Positions 1 to 11,986 are shown, counted from the first letter of the stretch. The stretch is DNA of 64,000 nucleotides from Ophioderma brevispina (GCA_023653785.1 JAMKCH010012522.1:1-64000), one strand, 5' to 3'. Notes: a model not told the origin generated them from the letters alone. Made by a program: numbers and translations.

Positions 1-1430
1 CCCTGCGTCACATGCACCGGACGCCTAACACCTTCTGTCACAGGCCCCGCCACAAAAAAAAATCGTACTTTTGGCCGTCCAACATACCATTTCTCATGGG
101 CTCAGCCAGTGGTGTTAGAGCACGAGGAGAATCATGGCTCTCCCTTTGCTTTGGAACCACGACCTCACCAGAGGTCCTCTCATGGTGGATCAGAATTGCA
201 AAACTCAAACATTACCAGGGGCTGAAGGCTGAACCTGTAATTGTCCAAAATGGGCTGCTTTTGTGCATCTTTTGCCGATACCGGGAGGCGCGCGCCCCTC
301 CCTAAATCCGCCCCTGTCTCTCGTCAGCATTCCTTAATGAGGGCATAGGACCGAAGATGGTCATAGCATCTCTTCAGGCCTGGTGTAAAGCAGCACGGTC
401 AGTTTCGATATGCCTGGGCATTCCTAGAAGAGCACCCACCTCAAATCTCAATCAAGGAAAAGTCTGCTATATACAGCCTACATTTGCTTTCCATGGTATC
501 GTGCAGTAGATTCCCCTCATGGGTTGGAACACCACTGTTAGAAGCGGGGGGGTAGTCTCTATTATAAGAATGTTCTGATTGAAATCTCACTTGCCAATTT
601 GCAGTGGAGAGTGGCAGCACGTCCAGCTCATAGCCAGGCAGTCAGGCGAAGAGCATGGACAGGCTGCATCGGGAGCTTCTTGACGAAGCTGGGGGCACTA
701 TGCCGGTTGGGGGGGGTGGGGTAGAGGACCTGGATCTTGACTAGGATTTCAGGGAAGGATGGAAACCCAGGCTGCATTGGCCTCAATTGGCAACTAGCAT
801 CCAAACCAGGCACTGTTTTGACGGGGACACCTGGGTTCCCTAGCCCTCTGTCAAAAATCACATCTATTATGTTTGACCAATCCGCCATCTGGCAACCCAC
901 ATTGTGAGTACGGTTTTACACAAATATCAAACAAAACCACTGTAAATCATCACCAAATTCATAAATTCATATACTATCATTGTGGCTGCTGTACAGACTT
1001 ATTGAAGTTGCTAGCAAGTATATTTTCACTATGGGTGTAGATTTGGCGTTATGGAGGGTGAGAATTGTGATTTTTTTTCTCATCGTAAACCCCGTCGATG
1101 CAAGAAGTTATGTTATGGGCGCCGATTCCAACTGCAGTAGACCTAACTTTATATCAGCGATGTCGGGTAAAGTAGCTTTCTACTTGTTATTGACTTATTG
1201 CGATGGTTTCATCCTGGAATTTTTGCCGCATCGTTTTCCCACCTGTTATGCCGATGCCCTAGGAAGTGAATATCAACGGATATTCTATCACTTTTGAATG
1301 CCGTCCTGAACCTACATTGTCTTGTTGATGGTATAAGGCTACGGTATGTGGTACCAACCCTATGACGTCGCCATTTATTACCAGCTGTGCAGTATCCAAT
1401 GATGTAGAACTGAACCCATGACCAATGGAT
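1..1430. other. No gene recognised
   Basis: No coding exon, splice-bordered reading frame or recognisable element end was found here. The short reading frames at 12-305 and 628-900 have no domain and no splice context. The stretch is mixed-composition DNA left of the LINE relic and may hold unidentified old repeats. Confidence 0.5.
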
Positions 1431-1779
1431 GGAAATACATTATCTGTGGATCAAAAACTGGATCATATTTTGAGCCGTCTGGATGACATTGACAAAAGGT
1501 TGGGCCTCTGTGGATAAGCGTCTGGTGCTCTTTAAATTCACCTGGACAAGACTGACGATCAGAGACAGCAGGTAAAGATCAAACTTCTCAAAATTGACCA
1601 GGTTGACAATAGTCTGCCAGCCAACTCGTGGAATGTCTTGAAAGCACATAACTATTCGTATCTTATTGCAAACTCAATTAGATGAACAGGAGGATCGTTC
1701 TAGAAGGAATAACTAATAACTTGATTTTTGAAGTATTGAGGGTCCACCTAATGAGTCTTGGCAATCATCTGAGGAGAAA

Positions 1780-2180
1780 GTGAAAAATATTCTCACAAAA
1801 GATATGGGTGTACTTGGTGAAACAATTGAGTTTGAGCGAGTTCATAGAATTGCAAATGGACCTAAAGTCATGGTGTGTCCCAATTATTAGCCATGTTCAT
1901 ACATAAAGACAAAACAAAAGGTTTGGAAAAGACCAGAATTTTGAAAGGTTCAGTATATATTTGTTCATGAAGATTTTTTGTAAGAATACAGAATATTCAA
2001 GAAGTTCGGGAAAAGAGCGCGAGTTGTTCCACCAGGTAGCTAGAGCTTATATTTATATAAAAGAAACTTACACAATCGATCACCATGGTCACATGATTTG
2101 GGTGTATGATGAGACTCTAAATGATGTTCTCCTAAATAGGGGTCGGCAGCCCAAAAAACCTTGTATTGCAAACAAGCTAT
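1780..2180 (+). pseudogene. LINE ORF1-like (RRM / transposase_22-type) remnant
   Basis: Across two or three frames the translation follows the ORF1p pattern of LINEs: a segment like SEEKVKNILTKDMGV, then FERVHRI, then FIHKDKTKGLEKTRILKGS, then KETYTIDHHG. ORF1p is an RNA-binding chaperone of the retrotransposon particle. The reading frame shifts at least twice and contains stops, for instance just after the 'hedf' segment near 1970. The downstream piece at 1961-2182 is the longest open part. It lies directly upstream of the endonuclease-like start, as expected in a two-ORF LINE. Confidence 0.6.
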
Positions 2181-3689
2181 AATTTTTGTCTTGGAATTAA
2201 TGGATAGGTCTAAATACTTCCTGATTTTATGAAATACTGTATGCAATTTGATTTTAGTGCTTCTCACATAGACTGGCAAAGTCGCTCACGAATTTTGTGA
2301 TAAGTTTGTTAACTACGTGGCATACACAGCTGTTAGCCCAAAACGTAAACAGTACGTCTTGCAGTGGTGTTATGCGTTTGGTCAAATCTGAGCTTAGTGA
2401 TCTGTAAAAACGTTGCACCGTGAATTAAACTGGTGTCTTCTTCTTCTTGATAACACCTGTGTGGTTTAGAGAAAACGATATAATTTTTGCTACTCTGTAT
2501 TTTCCCTGACAGTCAATCTTTTGTCCTTTTAAATGTCTGAAAAATAATCCTATTGAAATGCTAATGAATACATATAGTCTTTAGAGGCAAGTTATCCAAA
2601 TGCTGATATTGTTTATCACTGTGATTTTAATTCCCGTACCCACTGATCCAGATTATTTTGAGGATCTACTCACTTATATTTTTTCGGATGAACCTTTTGA
2701 AATAGATGCTTTTGCTCAACTAGAAATTCGAAAGAAAAGTAAAGATCAAATTTAAATGTAGAAATCTGTTACATGAATGTGCAAGTCATAAATTCATATT
2801 GTTAATGGTAGAGTGGATGGAATTAAAAATGGCGAGTTCACATTTAGATAGGTTCAAGTGGTGCTAGTGTTGTCGATTACCTCATCGTTTCTTCCTCTAT
2901 TTTTTTGACATGTTTTGTAATTTCCAAGTGGAAAATCGAGTAGAATCTGATCATATGCCTTTGATTTAGGAGATTAAAAGAAGTAGCTTAACATTGCCAT
3001 GAATCATAGCCTTAATGTATCTGATCTGAAACAAACATTTGTTAAATATCTGTTGCATGCCCGCAAAACTCACTGATTTTCGGACAAAAATTCAATCATC
3101 TGAAACTAAGCGTAAACTTGATAATGCATGTGATATTGAGCTCAAATTATGCTGATATTGATGTTTGTGTGGTGAACTTTGCATATTTTGGGTGTGCGTG
3201 GTGCAAATTCGATGAAGTTCGATTAAACCATTACACTGAGCAAAAAGATCATGATTGCTGTTTGACGATGATTGTAAAGTTAAAAAGATCCGAGATGATG
3301 CGACTTTTGAGAAAGTTCAGGCGCGTTAACTCTTTAATAATTTTTGAGCTTATCAACAATGGGGTAGCCGGGAGTATTAAACAGTTGTGTATACGAAAAA
3401 AGCCATCTTACTGTTAATCTGAAAGACATCTTAATCAAAGAATGTACTGACTCCAAATCGTTTTGGCATGCAATTCATCAGAAATCACTTAGGTAAATGT
3501 AGGTCAACATGTACCGTATTACCTCGAGTGAATGGTTTGAATATTTCAGTCTCTCTCTCTGTATTGACAATGCAGACCACATAGATATTAGTATTTGGGC
3601 GTAATGATGACATTGTTCTAACCAATGATCAATCGGATTCCTTAAACGATCCTATTTCTCATAATGAAATACGTTCTGTCAATTGAATT

Positions 3690-5430
3690 TGAAATCAAGG
3701 AAGGCATTTGGTCCGGATGGATTATATGTAAGTGAGATACTTTAAAGAGTCTAATTGATATTATGTCTTCTGGGCCTCATATCTATGTCGTGTGTTTAAT
3801 TTTATTTTTGATCATGCCGCTTTTCCAGAAATTGGGTTCTCTATTTATTGTTCCCTTGTTTAAAAAGGTAGTGTTAGATGCATGTGAGAAATACCTGGTA
3901 TATTCTTATAAATCATTATGTGTAAAATTTTTTACAGTTTTTTGACCCAGAGATTGAAGTATTTTGGTGTGAAAATTATTTTGTTATCCAGAAGTCCAAG
4001 CAGGTTTTAGGAAAGGTATAGTCCTAATCGATCGATAATGCTTTTGTACTTCAGCAATAATTCAAAAAAAGTTTTCGAGAGACGCAATTGTATTGCCTAT
4101 TTGTTGATTTTAGCCGTGCTTTCGACACTGTCCCCATTGAGTAAACTGTTTTTAACGTTTTGTTCAATCTGGTATTCAAGGTAAATTTTCGGATTGCATA
4201 ATAATATGTATAGTAAAATAGATAGCATGTGTTAGAATAGATCAAATCAGGGTACTGGTTATTTCATGTAATATCGGTCTAAGACAGGTGATATTTTAAG
4301 CCCACAATTTTTCTCATTTTTTTATTTCAATTTTTAGAATAATGGCTGATGTGGAAGGAGGGAGAGTAATCCATCTTATTTCTGTGTAGAAATTGACGCT
4401 ATTTTTTTGCTGATGATATTGTACTTAGTCGGATCCGTCGGTGATCTTCAAAAACATATCTTCGTTCTTGGACGTTTTTCTGTAATGAATGGGGGGCTAC
4501 GAGTTAACATCACAAAAACACAATGTGGTGTCTTCAGGAAATGTGTCGAATTGCACGAGCTGAACGATGGTTTTTTGACGGTCACCGTCTAGAAACAGTT
4601 AGCAGTTAAAAATATTTAGGCATTGAACTTCTCGACAGGAAATTCATGGGTAAAAGCCACCAGTACATTAGCTAAACAAGCAACAAAATGCTATATATCT
4701 CCCAACTTAAAAGAGTGTCTTATAAATTAAATGGTTTGCCCTATAACTCATTTTTGAAATTTTTTGAATGCAACATTTTTTTTGCCAATTTTATTATATG
4801 GGTCTGAACTGTGGGGTCATGGTCAATATCATGTTAGTGAACGTGTGCATACAAAGCATTGCAGTTTTTCTTGGGAGTTAATTACTCTAGTCCAAATAGT
4901 GCTGTACTCGGCGACTCTGGTAGAACACCGTTTATTGCATATCAATTGACATCGGTTTTAATCCAAATTTGGCTTAAAATTTCTCAACTCATGGAAATAG
5001 ATATTCTAAAAACGCATATCATTTATTGTATAATCTTGGATGAGAATGGAAAGACCCCCTGGGCCACCTCTGAAATATTCTTTTTAGTTTTTGGTTTTGG
5101 CTATCTTGTTAGCTCAGGAGGTTGTGATGCAGACCGTATTTTAATTGATCTTTTTAAGCAAGGGTTAAAGACCTTTCGCATCAAGATGGATAGCGGATAT
5201 TCAATCAAACACAGACTTATTACTACAGCCATTTAAGACTTACGTATGTTGAGTGTACCTCACTGTGTTTAAAGGAATCACCGTTGGAAAAGTTCATTAG
5301 CTTAGCTCAACTTAGATGTTTCAAGTCATTGTTGCGGGTGGAAACAGGCCGAGAGACGATACTGCTTTTGATGATAGAGTTGGTCAACTTTGTACTAGTG
5401 GTGAAGTTGAAGATAATTTTCACTTCCCTT
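3690..5430 (+). pseudogene. LINE reverse transcriptase and C-terminal region, degenerate
   Basis: This is the ORF2 remnant of the element that starts near 1440. The RT segment KAFGPDG (about 3696-3722) matches the conserved fingers motif of LINE RTs, and FADDIVL (4406-4427) is the catalytic palm motif. Downstream lies LLYGSELWG, then a stretch at 4859-5236 containing LGDSGRTPFIAYQ, typical of the region after the thumb in CR1/L2-like elements, then EVEDNFHF, typical of the C-terminal cysteine/histidine end. Stops and indels are frequent. No intact RT remains. Confidence 0.7.
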
Positions 5431-5705
5431 CGTGTGTGCTTTCTTCGTGACTTAGAGTAAGAATATTTTCCGGCCTGTTATCACCTGGCACAACAGCATC
5501 TTCCAAGAAGCCTATATTATTGTATTACAACAAAGATAAAATCGTTTGTTGCCATGGCAAATTTATCCATTATGCATTGAAATAAGATATGAAATTTGGA
5601 AAAATTTTAACTATAACCTTTTGTCTTTACATGTGTAGATTTTTGTAATATGTTAAATGGGCCGTTGGCCTTGTTTACTTGAATAAATCTACTCTTCGGA
5701 TACTG

Positions 5706-6819
5706 AACTGAAAACGAAACATACAGCCCTTTCCATCACCGTCCTTCTCATCCACACCCTATGTAAATACCTTGGAGTTGTTCTAAACAGATGCAAACAG
5801 ATCCGCATGCAGCCGGAGTGTTGCTAGGAACCCAGACCTTGGAAGAGCTAACCCCCAATTCCTATAGAGAGTCAAGGACTGGCCACATTGTAACAAATAT
5901 CCATGATAATGGCCAAGTCAAGCACCCCCTGGTTGTGACGCCCGTTTTTTTGGAGACTGGCAGCCACTTAACAACACATTATCCCTGTGCAGCTCACATG
6001 AAACAAATCTAAATTCACCTTCTCGGCCTATACCGCCCTGGGTTCATGAGGGATGTCAAGGCAGTGGACGCAGGCCCATCAAGCCACATCACGCACTGGA
6101 ACTTTGGCCGTAATTTTCTGGCATGCTGTTTACTGTGACACTGCTCACTGGCACACCCTGTTAGTGCGCTACAACAACAGAACTGTCATCTCCTAGCTTA
6201 AGAGGGGCAGAACAAGCCTCCTGCTGCTCTGTGCCATAATGTGAGGTCCCCTTGCAGCACAGCACCTTCCAGATTGGACATTGTCCTGGCAGATGCTTCG
6301 CTGGGGGGGGGGGGGTCTCAGACTAATGCGGTCCCCTGTCTGAAATCTACTATACCACTCCCATTTATCTGTGCAACTGGGAAGGGTCCACTTGGTTTTG
6401 CATTTGATAGAAATCCAAGGTTACTCCTCAAACCTCCCTGGAATGTTCTGTAGCTCAGCAAGGTGGCTGTAAAGGTCCAAATCATCAAGATAGACAAATA
6501 CCGAAGTCCCTCGTCTGCGAAATTATGATCCTGAATGGGCGGGCAGGGGAGGGGTCGATAGACAGAAGGGGAAAGCACCTAAATGGAAACCGCGGCTGTT
6601 TGACCTGAATACAACCTTTTTCTTTCTGACAGAGCTACTGAAGGTACGTGGAGATATCCGATGGGTAAATTAGTGTTCACTCCCCCCATCAGTTTGACCG
6701 GCAACTATTTTGATTTTAATTTTAACCAATTTTATTCATGTTTGATATTAAATACCCCCCTTTTCCTTTAATTTGCCTATTTGGTAGCCATTTTGGCACC
6801 ATCTTGGATTATAATGGAT
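5706..6819. other. No gene recognised; contains a G12 run
   Basis: No domain or exon was recognised. A run of twelve Gs lies at 6303-6314. The frame at 5791-6012 has no codon, motif or splice support. Confidence 0.45.
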
Positions 6820-7410
6820 GTGATCAGAATGTCCCTTTAAAATATCTCAATTATGTTTTTAGGACCATAACTTAATGGGATGACCTGATTTTTAGTACAT
6901 ATAAAGTTCTTTTGATGTGAGAGCTAAAAATTTGATTTGTAATCCCCATAGAGAACTGCGTGCGTGCCAGGCCGTTGATCCAGAGGGGGCAAAATTCTTG
7001 AGTCATCCCGCCAGCAAATTTTAAGTCCCTGGGTGATTTCTCCAAATAAGCTGAACTTGACTAATGGGCTTAAGCGTGCAAAGATCAACTGATTTTACTT
7101 TTAATTTGCCCAAATTTACGGCTGAAAATTGGTCAAATTTCCTGAGACGGTTGAAAATGCACATTGTGTTTCCATAGCTCCTCCCACTTTTCGACGGATA
7201 CGCCACTGGGTACTATTTAAAATTGATACTGGTCGACCAAAGTGGGACCCATGTTCACTCACAAATACAACCGACCATCCTTTAGTTCTAAATTTTCAAG
7301 GTCAATGCGAAAAATGCTTTCTTTTGATCCCCAACTTTGGACCACTTCCAGTAAAATCATGGGGTTCTGGGGACGAAGCAGTAATGATCCGACCTGTGTC
7401 CCTTTAAGCT
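6820..7410 (-). mobile_element. TTAA-type non-autonomous element, split by another insertion
   Basis: The outer parts (about 6820-6955 and 7212-7405) are a diverged copy of the element at 52672-53017 and, in reverse orientation, of the one at 17741-18090. Shared landmarks are CCCCATAGAG, GGTCGACCAAA, and GGGGTTCTGGGGACGA at the right. Both ends carry CCCTTTAA. The copy is opened between the CCCCATAGAG block and the GGTCGACCAAA block by about 250 bp of unrelated sequence. Confidence 0.55.
6955..7212. mobile_element. Insertion inside the TTAA-type element, possible hAT-like fragment
   Basis: This block is absent from the two related element copies, so it is a later insertion. Its right end reads GATACGCCACTG, the complement of the CAGTGGCGTATC end common to hAT-type MITEs. 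The left end (GTGCGTGCC near 6960) is degenerate. A short approximate duplication (GAACT / GTACT) flanks it. Confidence 0.4.
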
Positions 7411-8512
7411 AATGACTTTTGGTTTGTTAGGTCCTGGTTTTGGGGTCGGGGTTCTGATACCTTCTTGTAATACTCACTTTAACAAGAGCAAAGTTTTCAG
7501 GGCAGAGTTGACCCAACATAACTTCAAAGTACTGACCTTGTAGTATTTGTATTGTGGGATGTCAATTATGAGTTAGGCCTACTATCTGTTGCAAAGTCAG
7601 GATAACCTCAACATGCACTTTCAGTAGTTTTTTCCCCTTTTATCCTTCCTTTGTGACAAAATATTAACTTTGGGCATGATTGCTTCTTTTTTTTACATAT
7701 TTCAATTGAGACTCCATACCTACAAAATGTCAAAAGTTCTGAGATTTACAAGTAATATGAAGCATGAAGGAATGTGTCAACCACCCAGCTCCTTTAGCTT
7801 TCATCAACAACGTAGAAATAGCTCAAGGGGGGCTGATTTAATTAAATTTTCTCTGTGCATCATTACACAAGCTGTTGAAATGACCCCAGCCAAAATTGTC
7901 CTCATTTTTAAAACATTTCAATCAACCAGAGGCACAGCACAATTTTGCAACTGATCTAAGTAGGGACATGCAAAAGCTTATTAGCTCTAAACAAAATTAT
8001 GGGTACCCATGCATACTAGATGGCCCCACAACTGTGGGTTATCATCATTTATTGAAAATATGCAAATGAGTAATTAATATTCATATCTATCAAAAATTAT
8101 ACAGCTCATTCATCATAAGTTCTAATCATGACACGTTGAAGTTAATTGACTATTTCGGTTTAGGTCTGCAAGAGTTGATTAATGATTTTCTTTCTTTTCA
8201 AAATATCAAATGAAGCTCATTAATATTCATAACCCTGTCCAAAAAGTATACAGCACACTGACCCACCTGTGTCTAATCCACTGTGCCACATTTGAGTTCA
8301 TTTGCCTAATTGGGCTTTTTTAGTCTTGGTAGAGTGATTAAGTCCTGACTCAGAGATTTCAAATATTATTTGGCATTGAAAGGCTTCCTGACAGATTTTT
8401 AAAACTTCGACAAAACAGCAGTTGGCCGATGCACTGAAGAAGTATTAGCCATGGCATGACTACGTTGAAGCTTGACAAGGGTGGTTATTTTAATCGGTAA
8501 GATTCTTAAAAC
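7411..8512. other. Non-coding, AT-rich; short direct repeat
   Basis: No gene recognised. Two imperfect direct copies of a block with TTAATATTCATA, then an ATACAGC stretch, lie at about 8066-8110 and 8218-8255 and are probably remnants of one dispersed repeat. Confidence 0.45.
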
Positions 8513-8935
8513 ATAATAATTATAAAATTGGATGAATTTTTTCGTATGATACACAAAGATATTGGACTCGCTCTGAGTTTCCTAACTATTGTGCTCGACT
8601 TCGTCTTGCACAATACTTGTGATGTGATCTGGGAAAACGTGCCACATGTTGCACAGGACAGTTTTGAAAAAATAGAGAAAATACCTTAAAATCTGTTATG
8701 TTGTACTTTATTTTTTGTCAGATTGTCTAAGGCATAACTTTTGATATGTGTATCATAGAAGAAAGAAGTAAAAAGTTATGGAAACTTTATATTTCAAACA
8801 TTGCAATGATAGTCAAAACTCAAAATATAAATTTTGCACCATGTGGCGGGTTTTCCCAGATCGCATCACATTTTTGAAACTCACAACTCGTCCAATATCT
8901 TTGTGTATCACACTCAATTCATCCAATTTTATTAG
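8513..8935. mobile_element. Foldback MITE (about 420 bp)
   Basis: Inverted arms are visible. Left 8525-8570 (AAATTGGATGAATT, ACACAAAGATATTGGAC) pairs with right 8888-8932 (GTCCAATATCTTTGTGT, AATTCATCCAATTT). An inner pair, GTGATGTGATCTGGGAAAA near 8620, pairs with TTTTCCCAGATCGCATCAC near 8858. There is no open reading frame of note. It is a non-autonomous foldback element of unassigned superfamily. Confidence 0.6.
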
Positions 8936-9088
8936 ACAAATGGGTCATTTAACTTGGATCACATCACATATGAGATGATTTGATTCACTGAGTCTAAAGG
9001 CAGGAATTGTGACACTAGGATACAAGCAAGAATAGATTTAAACAAAAATAAAATTTACTAAAATACATAAGAAAATTGATGTTGCAAA

Positions 9089-9361
9089 CAGGCCCGCAGC
9101 CAGGATTTTTTATGGGGTGTGTGGATTTTTTCAAAAGTGGACCTTTTTCCCAAAATGTGGACCTTTTCACAAAAGAGGGGGCGTAAATTTGGCAAAAGAG
9201 GACCTTTTTGCCCAAATTTTGCCCTTTTGTGACCAAAAAAAGCCTAAAACCCCTATTTTTTTCTAGCTCGCTTCGCTCGCACACATTTTTGTGGACCTTT
9301 TTGGAATTTTGGAGATTTGGGTGGTACATCGCACCCCCCGCACCCCCTGGCTACGGCCCTG
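9089..9361. mobile_element. hAT-like MITE with perfect 8-bp target duplication
   Basis: The element starts CAGGCCCGCAGCCAGG and ends CCTGGCTACGGCCCTG, a 16-bp inverted terminal repeat with two mismatches. It is flanked on both sides by GTTGCAAA (9081-9088 and 9362-9369). An 8-bp duplication with a CA-starting terminal repeat is the hAT signature. Length is 273 bp. The body is made of 'GTGGACCTTTTT'-type short repeats and has no transposase. Confidence 0.85.
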
Positions 9362-9752
9362 GTTGCAAAAGTTCCAGGCTTGATTTTGACACATGTCCAT
9401 ATATGGATTTACGTGTGAATGAAAGGTCGTGGAGAGAGTTATCTCATCTATGAACTGTTGGCGACTTAACTTAGCTAAACACTAGAAATTGTTTGAATGA
9501 AAAGGTCAACGTCGCTCCCATTTGTAAATCCAGACACGAGCGAGTATCAAAATCCAAGCCCCATAAAATTTCATTACTTTAAACTAGTCAAATTGTCGTG
9601 TGAATGCAAGAAGGTCATAAGTAAAATAGCTGCTATTTGTCAAATTTCCATCAAACTATTATGCCAAGTCTTTGGTCAGTGGCACTTGACATGGTTCTTC
9701 AGTCACCTAAAGATCCATTTCAAGAGCCACTGACTCAAAGAAAAGGGCCATC

Positions 9753-10102
9753 CATGTAGTAGCCAGGGGGGTGCAATGCACCCCCCCCCAAAAAAAAATG
9801 ACAAACGTCCGCTTTATGATGTTGAAGGTCAGCTTTGTCATTTTGAAGGTACGCTTTGTGATGTTAAAGTTTGCCGCTTGCCTAAATTCTGTTGTTGTAA
9901 GGGTTGTGCTGCATGTTATATGATTGAATAACGAGTGGTTAATTGCATTACGCACTGCTGTTGTTATTGTACTAGTAATATTGTACTGTTTTCTGTGATG
10001 ATGTCATGATCTTGAGCCGAAAAAAATTGGTTTGTTGGTACGCAAAAGGTCCGCTTCTGGCAAATCCGCACCTCCCCGCATAAATTCCTGGCTACGGGCC
10101 TG
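9753..10102. mobile_element. hAT-like MITE, second family member, 8-bp target duplication
   Basis: The right end CCTGGCTACGGGCCTG matches the right end of the element at 9089-9361. The left end CATGTAGTAGCCAGG is a worn version of its left end. Perfect 8-bp duplications GGGCCATC flank it (9745-9752 and 10103-10110). The 350-bp body differs from the first element and includes a C10/A9 junction near 9780. There is no transposase. Confidence 0.8.
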
Positions 10103-10365
10103 GGGCCATCCTAATACATATGGCAGCACACAGATGTACTACATGGCAGCTATTGCACTTACAACCTTCTTGCATTAACACGGCAAAATATGCTCTTACA
10201 GAAATAGCACACTTCTTAACTGGGCAAGTATTGACAAACTTGCCACCTTAATTAGGCAAGTAAATTATGCCATATATTGTCAACACATAAAAATACATAC
10301 TTCCAACATGAAGTAAATTTCTGTATAAAATCGGGGATTTTGATTTACAGCTTTTTAGAGCTAAT

Positions 10366-10516
10366 TATACTTTGCGAAACATAACGATTTGAAACGGGCT
10401 CACTGCACCCATCAGTTTACACGCTTTATTCAGTGATGTGTTAAATTACGCATGGTGGAATAAAGTGCACATGAACCAATGGGTGCAGTAAGCCTGTTTC
10501 ATTTTGTAAAGCAAAT
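10366..10516. mobile_element. Foldback element, same family as the palindrome at 16829
   Basis: The left arm (10370-10434: TTTGCGAAAC, CACTGCACCCAT, ACGCTTTATTC) is the inverted counterpart of the right arm (10457-10514: GGAATAAAGTG, ATGGGTGCAGT, CATTTTGTAAAGCAA). The same order of motifs occurs in the near-perfect palindrome at 16829-16974, so these are two members of one foldback family. Confidence 0.65.
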
Positions 10517-10858
10517 AATGGAATTTAATCGGTGTAATAATGATGATGCAAAGTTACCTAACTCAATCATTTGTGAGAATATAAATTCAATATTAAAATA
10601 TTCTTAAAAAGCTTTGGAAATGTATGTGCTTTCATTGTTTCCTACCCGGTTTCAATTTGTAATGAGTACTAGTATCATGCGCTGCATATATATTGATGAT
10701 ATTTTGAAGTTGATACTCTCTTGTTTATGTACCATGTATTCCTACATTTGTGTACACTGTTTGCTACATTCACTAAAACCTGTCAATGTTGTGTACATTC
10801 TTTAGGTTGAAAATTTCCTTGATTTAAAAATCTTTTCAAAAAAAAAAAAAAAAAAAAA
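10465..10858. repeat. Tandem segmental repeat, copy 1, ending in A21
   Basis: Bases 10465-10587 recur almost unchanged at 10859-10981, and 10589-10837 recurs at about 11477-11811. The unit ends in a run of 21 As (10838-10858), and copy 2 starts at the next base. The A-tail at the junction suggests retroposition or slippage-mediated duplication. Confidence 0.8.
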
Positions 10859-10984
10859 GTGCACATGAACCAATGGGTGCAGTAAGCCTGTTTCATTTTG
10901 TAAAGCAAATAATGGAATTTAATCGGTGTAATAATGATGATGCAAAGTTACCTAACTCAATCATTTGTAAGAATATAAATTTAG

Positions 10985-11166
10985 AGAATAAAGGTATGAT
11001 TTGGGGAACCGGTACTCTCATACCGATGAATTGAACCCAAGGCGATACCATTATTTGAAGTGGAACGAGGCCGGAGGCCGAGTTCTTACACGCAAAAATA
11101 ATGGTGTCGCCGGGTTCAATTCGTCGTAAAGAGAGTACCGGTTCCCAAAATCATACCTTTATTCTC
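10985..11166. mobile_element. Foldback MITE with GAGAATAAAGGTA ends
   Basis: The left arm, GAGAATAAAGGTATGATTTG then GGAACCGGTACTCT, pairs with the right arm AGAGTACCGGTTCCC then AAAATCATACCTTTATTCTC. The arms are about 55 bp, separated by a short AC/GC-mixed loop. The terminal 13 bp are shared with the elements at 12742-13086 and 13491-13658. Confidence 0.7.
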
Positions 11167-11474
11167 ATTCTTAAACAGCTTTATCACTTAAGGTCATCTT
11201 TAACCCAATTTCGCGATGCTTTACGGCTTAAATACAACAAGAAAGGACTGCCACCACCCAGTGACAACAATCGAACCTGTTGAACGCAACGATCATACGC
11301 AACGAGACACAACGTTGGCAGGCGCGTGCGAACATAGCAAAACGTGGTATGACGTGAGCACTTCGACCTAAAAATAACATCAATACGCAGTGCGTACTAC
11401 CTGGGTTCAATTGTCGAATTGAACCCGGGCATCAGCCAATGAAATTGCTTACATTTTCACAGCTGTTTAAGAAT
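11167..11474. mobile_element. Foldback element with ATTCTTAAACAGCT ends
   Basis: A perfect 14-bp inverted repeat bounds the block: ATTCTTAAACAGCT at 11167-11180 and AGCTGTTTAAGAAT at 11461-11474. It abuts the preceding foldback element directly. Together they form the roughly 490-bp insertion inside copy 2 of the tandem repeat. Confidence 0.6.
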
Positions 11475-11811
11475 TAATATTAAAATATTCTTAAAAAGCT
11501 TTGGAAATTTATGTGCTTTCATTGTTTCCTACCTGGTTTCAATTTGTAATATTGACTGAGTATCATGCGCTGCATATTGATGTCATTTTGAAGTTGATAC
11601 TCTCCTGTTTATGTACCACGTATTCCTACATTTGTGTACACCGTTTGCTACATTCACTTAAGCCTGTCAATGTTATGTACATTCTTTGTGCTGAACAGGT
11701 TGTTTGATTATTCTGAATGGGCAATGGCAGTCCAATCTTCTTGTATTTAAACCTTACGGATTGAAATATTAGGTTGAAAATTCGCTTGAATAAAAATCTT
11801 TTCAAAAATGA

Positions 11812-11911
11812 CACTAAAGGTTTTTAAATCTCAACTCTCTCTACAAGGAATTGAAACCATTGAACCCTTATGTGGACTTGTTCTTCCATTTAAAATAGTG
11901 GTATTGCCTTG

Positions 11912-11983
<72 letters not shown>
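11812..11983. repeat. Unique segment ending in a 68-base A run
   Basis: A 104-bp stretch is followed by 68 consecutive As (11916-11983). The next base begins a GGGGGGCACT-ended element. The long A run may be a retroposon tail or an assembly-inflated homopolymer. Confidence 0.6.

Positions 11984-11986
<3 letters not shown>

Larger units (their letters stand above)
1440..5705 (+). mobile_element. Decayed near full-length non-LTR retrotransposon (LINE)
   Basis: The stretch reads as one old LINE in the plus direction, in the expected order. A coiled-coil-like start (leucine/lysine heptads at 1450-1610) is followed by an ORF1-type domain (1780-2180), an endonuclease-like start near 2185-2280, a reverse transcriptase (about 3690-4420) and the C-terminal region (4780-5430). 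It ends with the AATAAA-bearing tail GTTTACTTGAATAAATC near 5675. Many stops and frameshifts break every frame, so it is inactive. Conserved landmarks are FADD at 4406-4417, LLYGSELWG at about 4788-4815 and EVEDNFHF at about 5404-5430. These resemble CR1/L2-like elements of aquatic animals, but the clade was not established. Confidence 0.75.
10859..11811. repeat. Tandem segmental repeat, copy 2, opened by nested insertions
   Basis: This is the second copy of the 10465-10858 unit. It is interrupted between 10982 and 11475 by two foldback elements. Near its end it also holds about 80 bp (GTGCTGAACAGG onward, from 11688) that copy 1 lacks. Confidence 0.75.

Noticed and set aside
5791..6012. 73-codon plus-strand frame after the LINE
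   Set aside because: No motif and no start or splice support.
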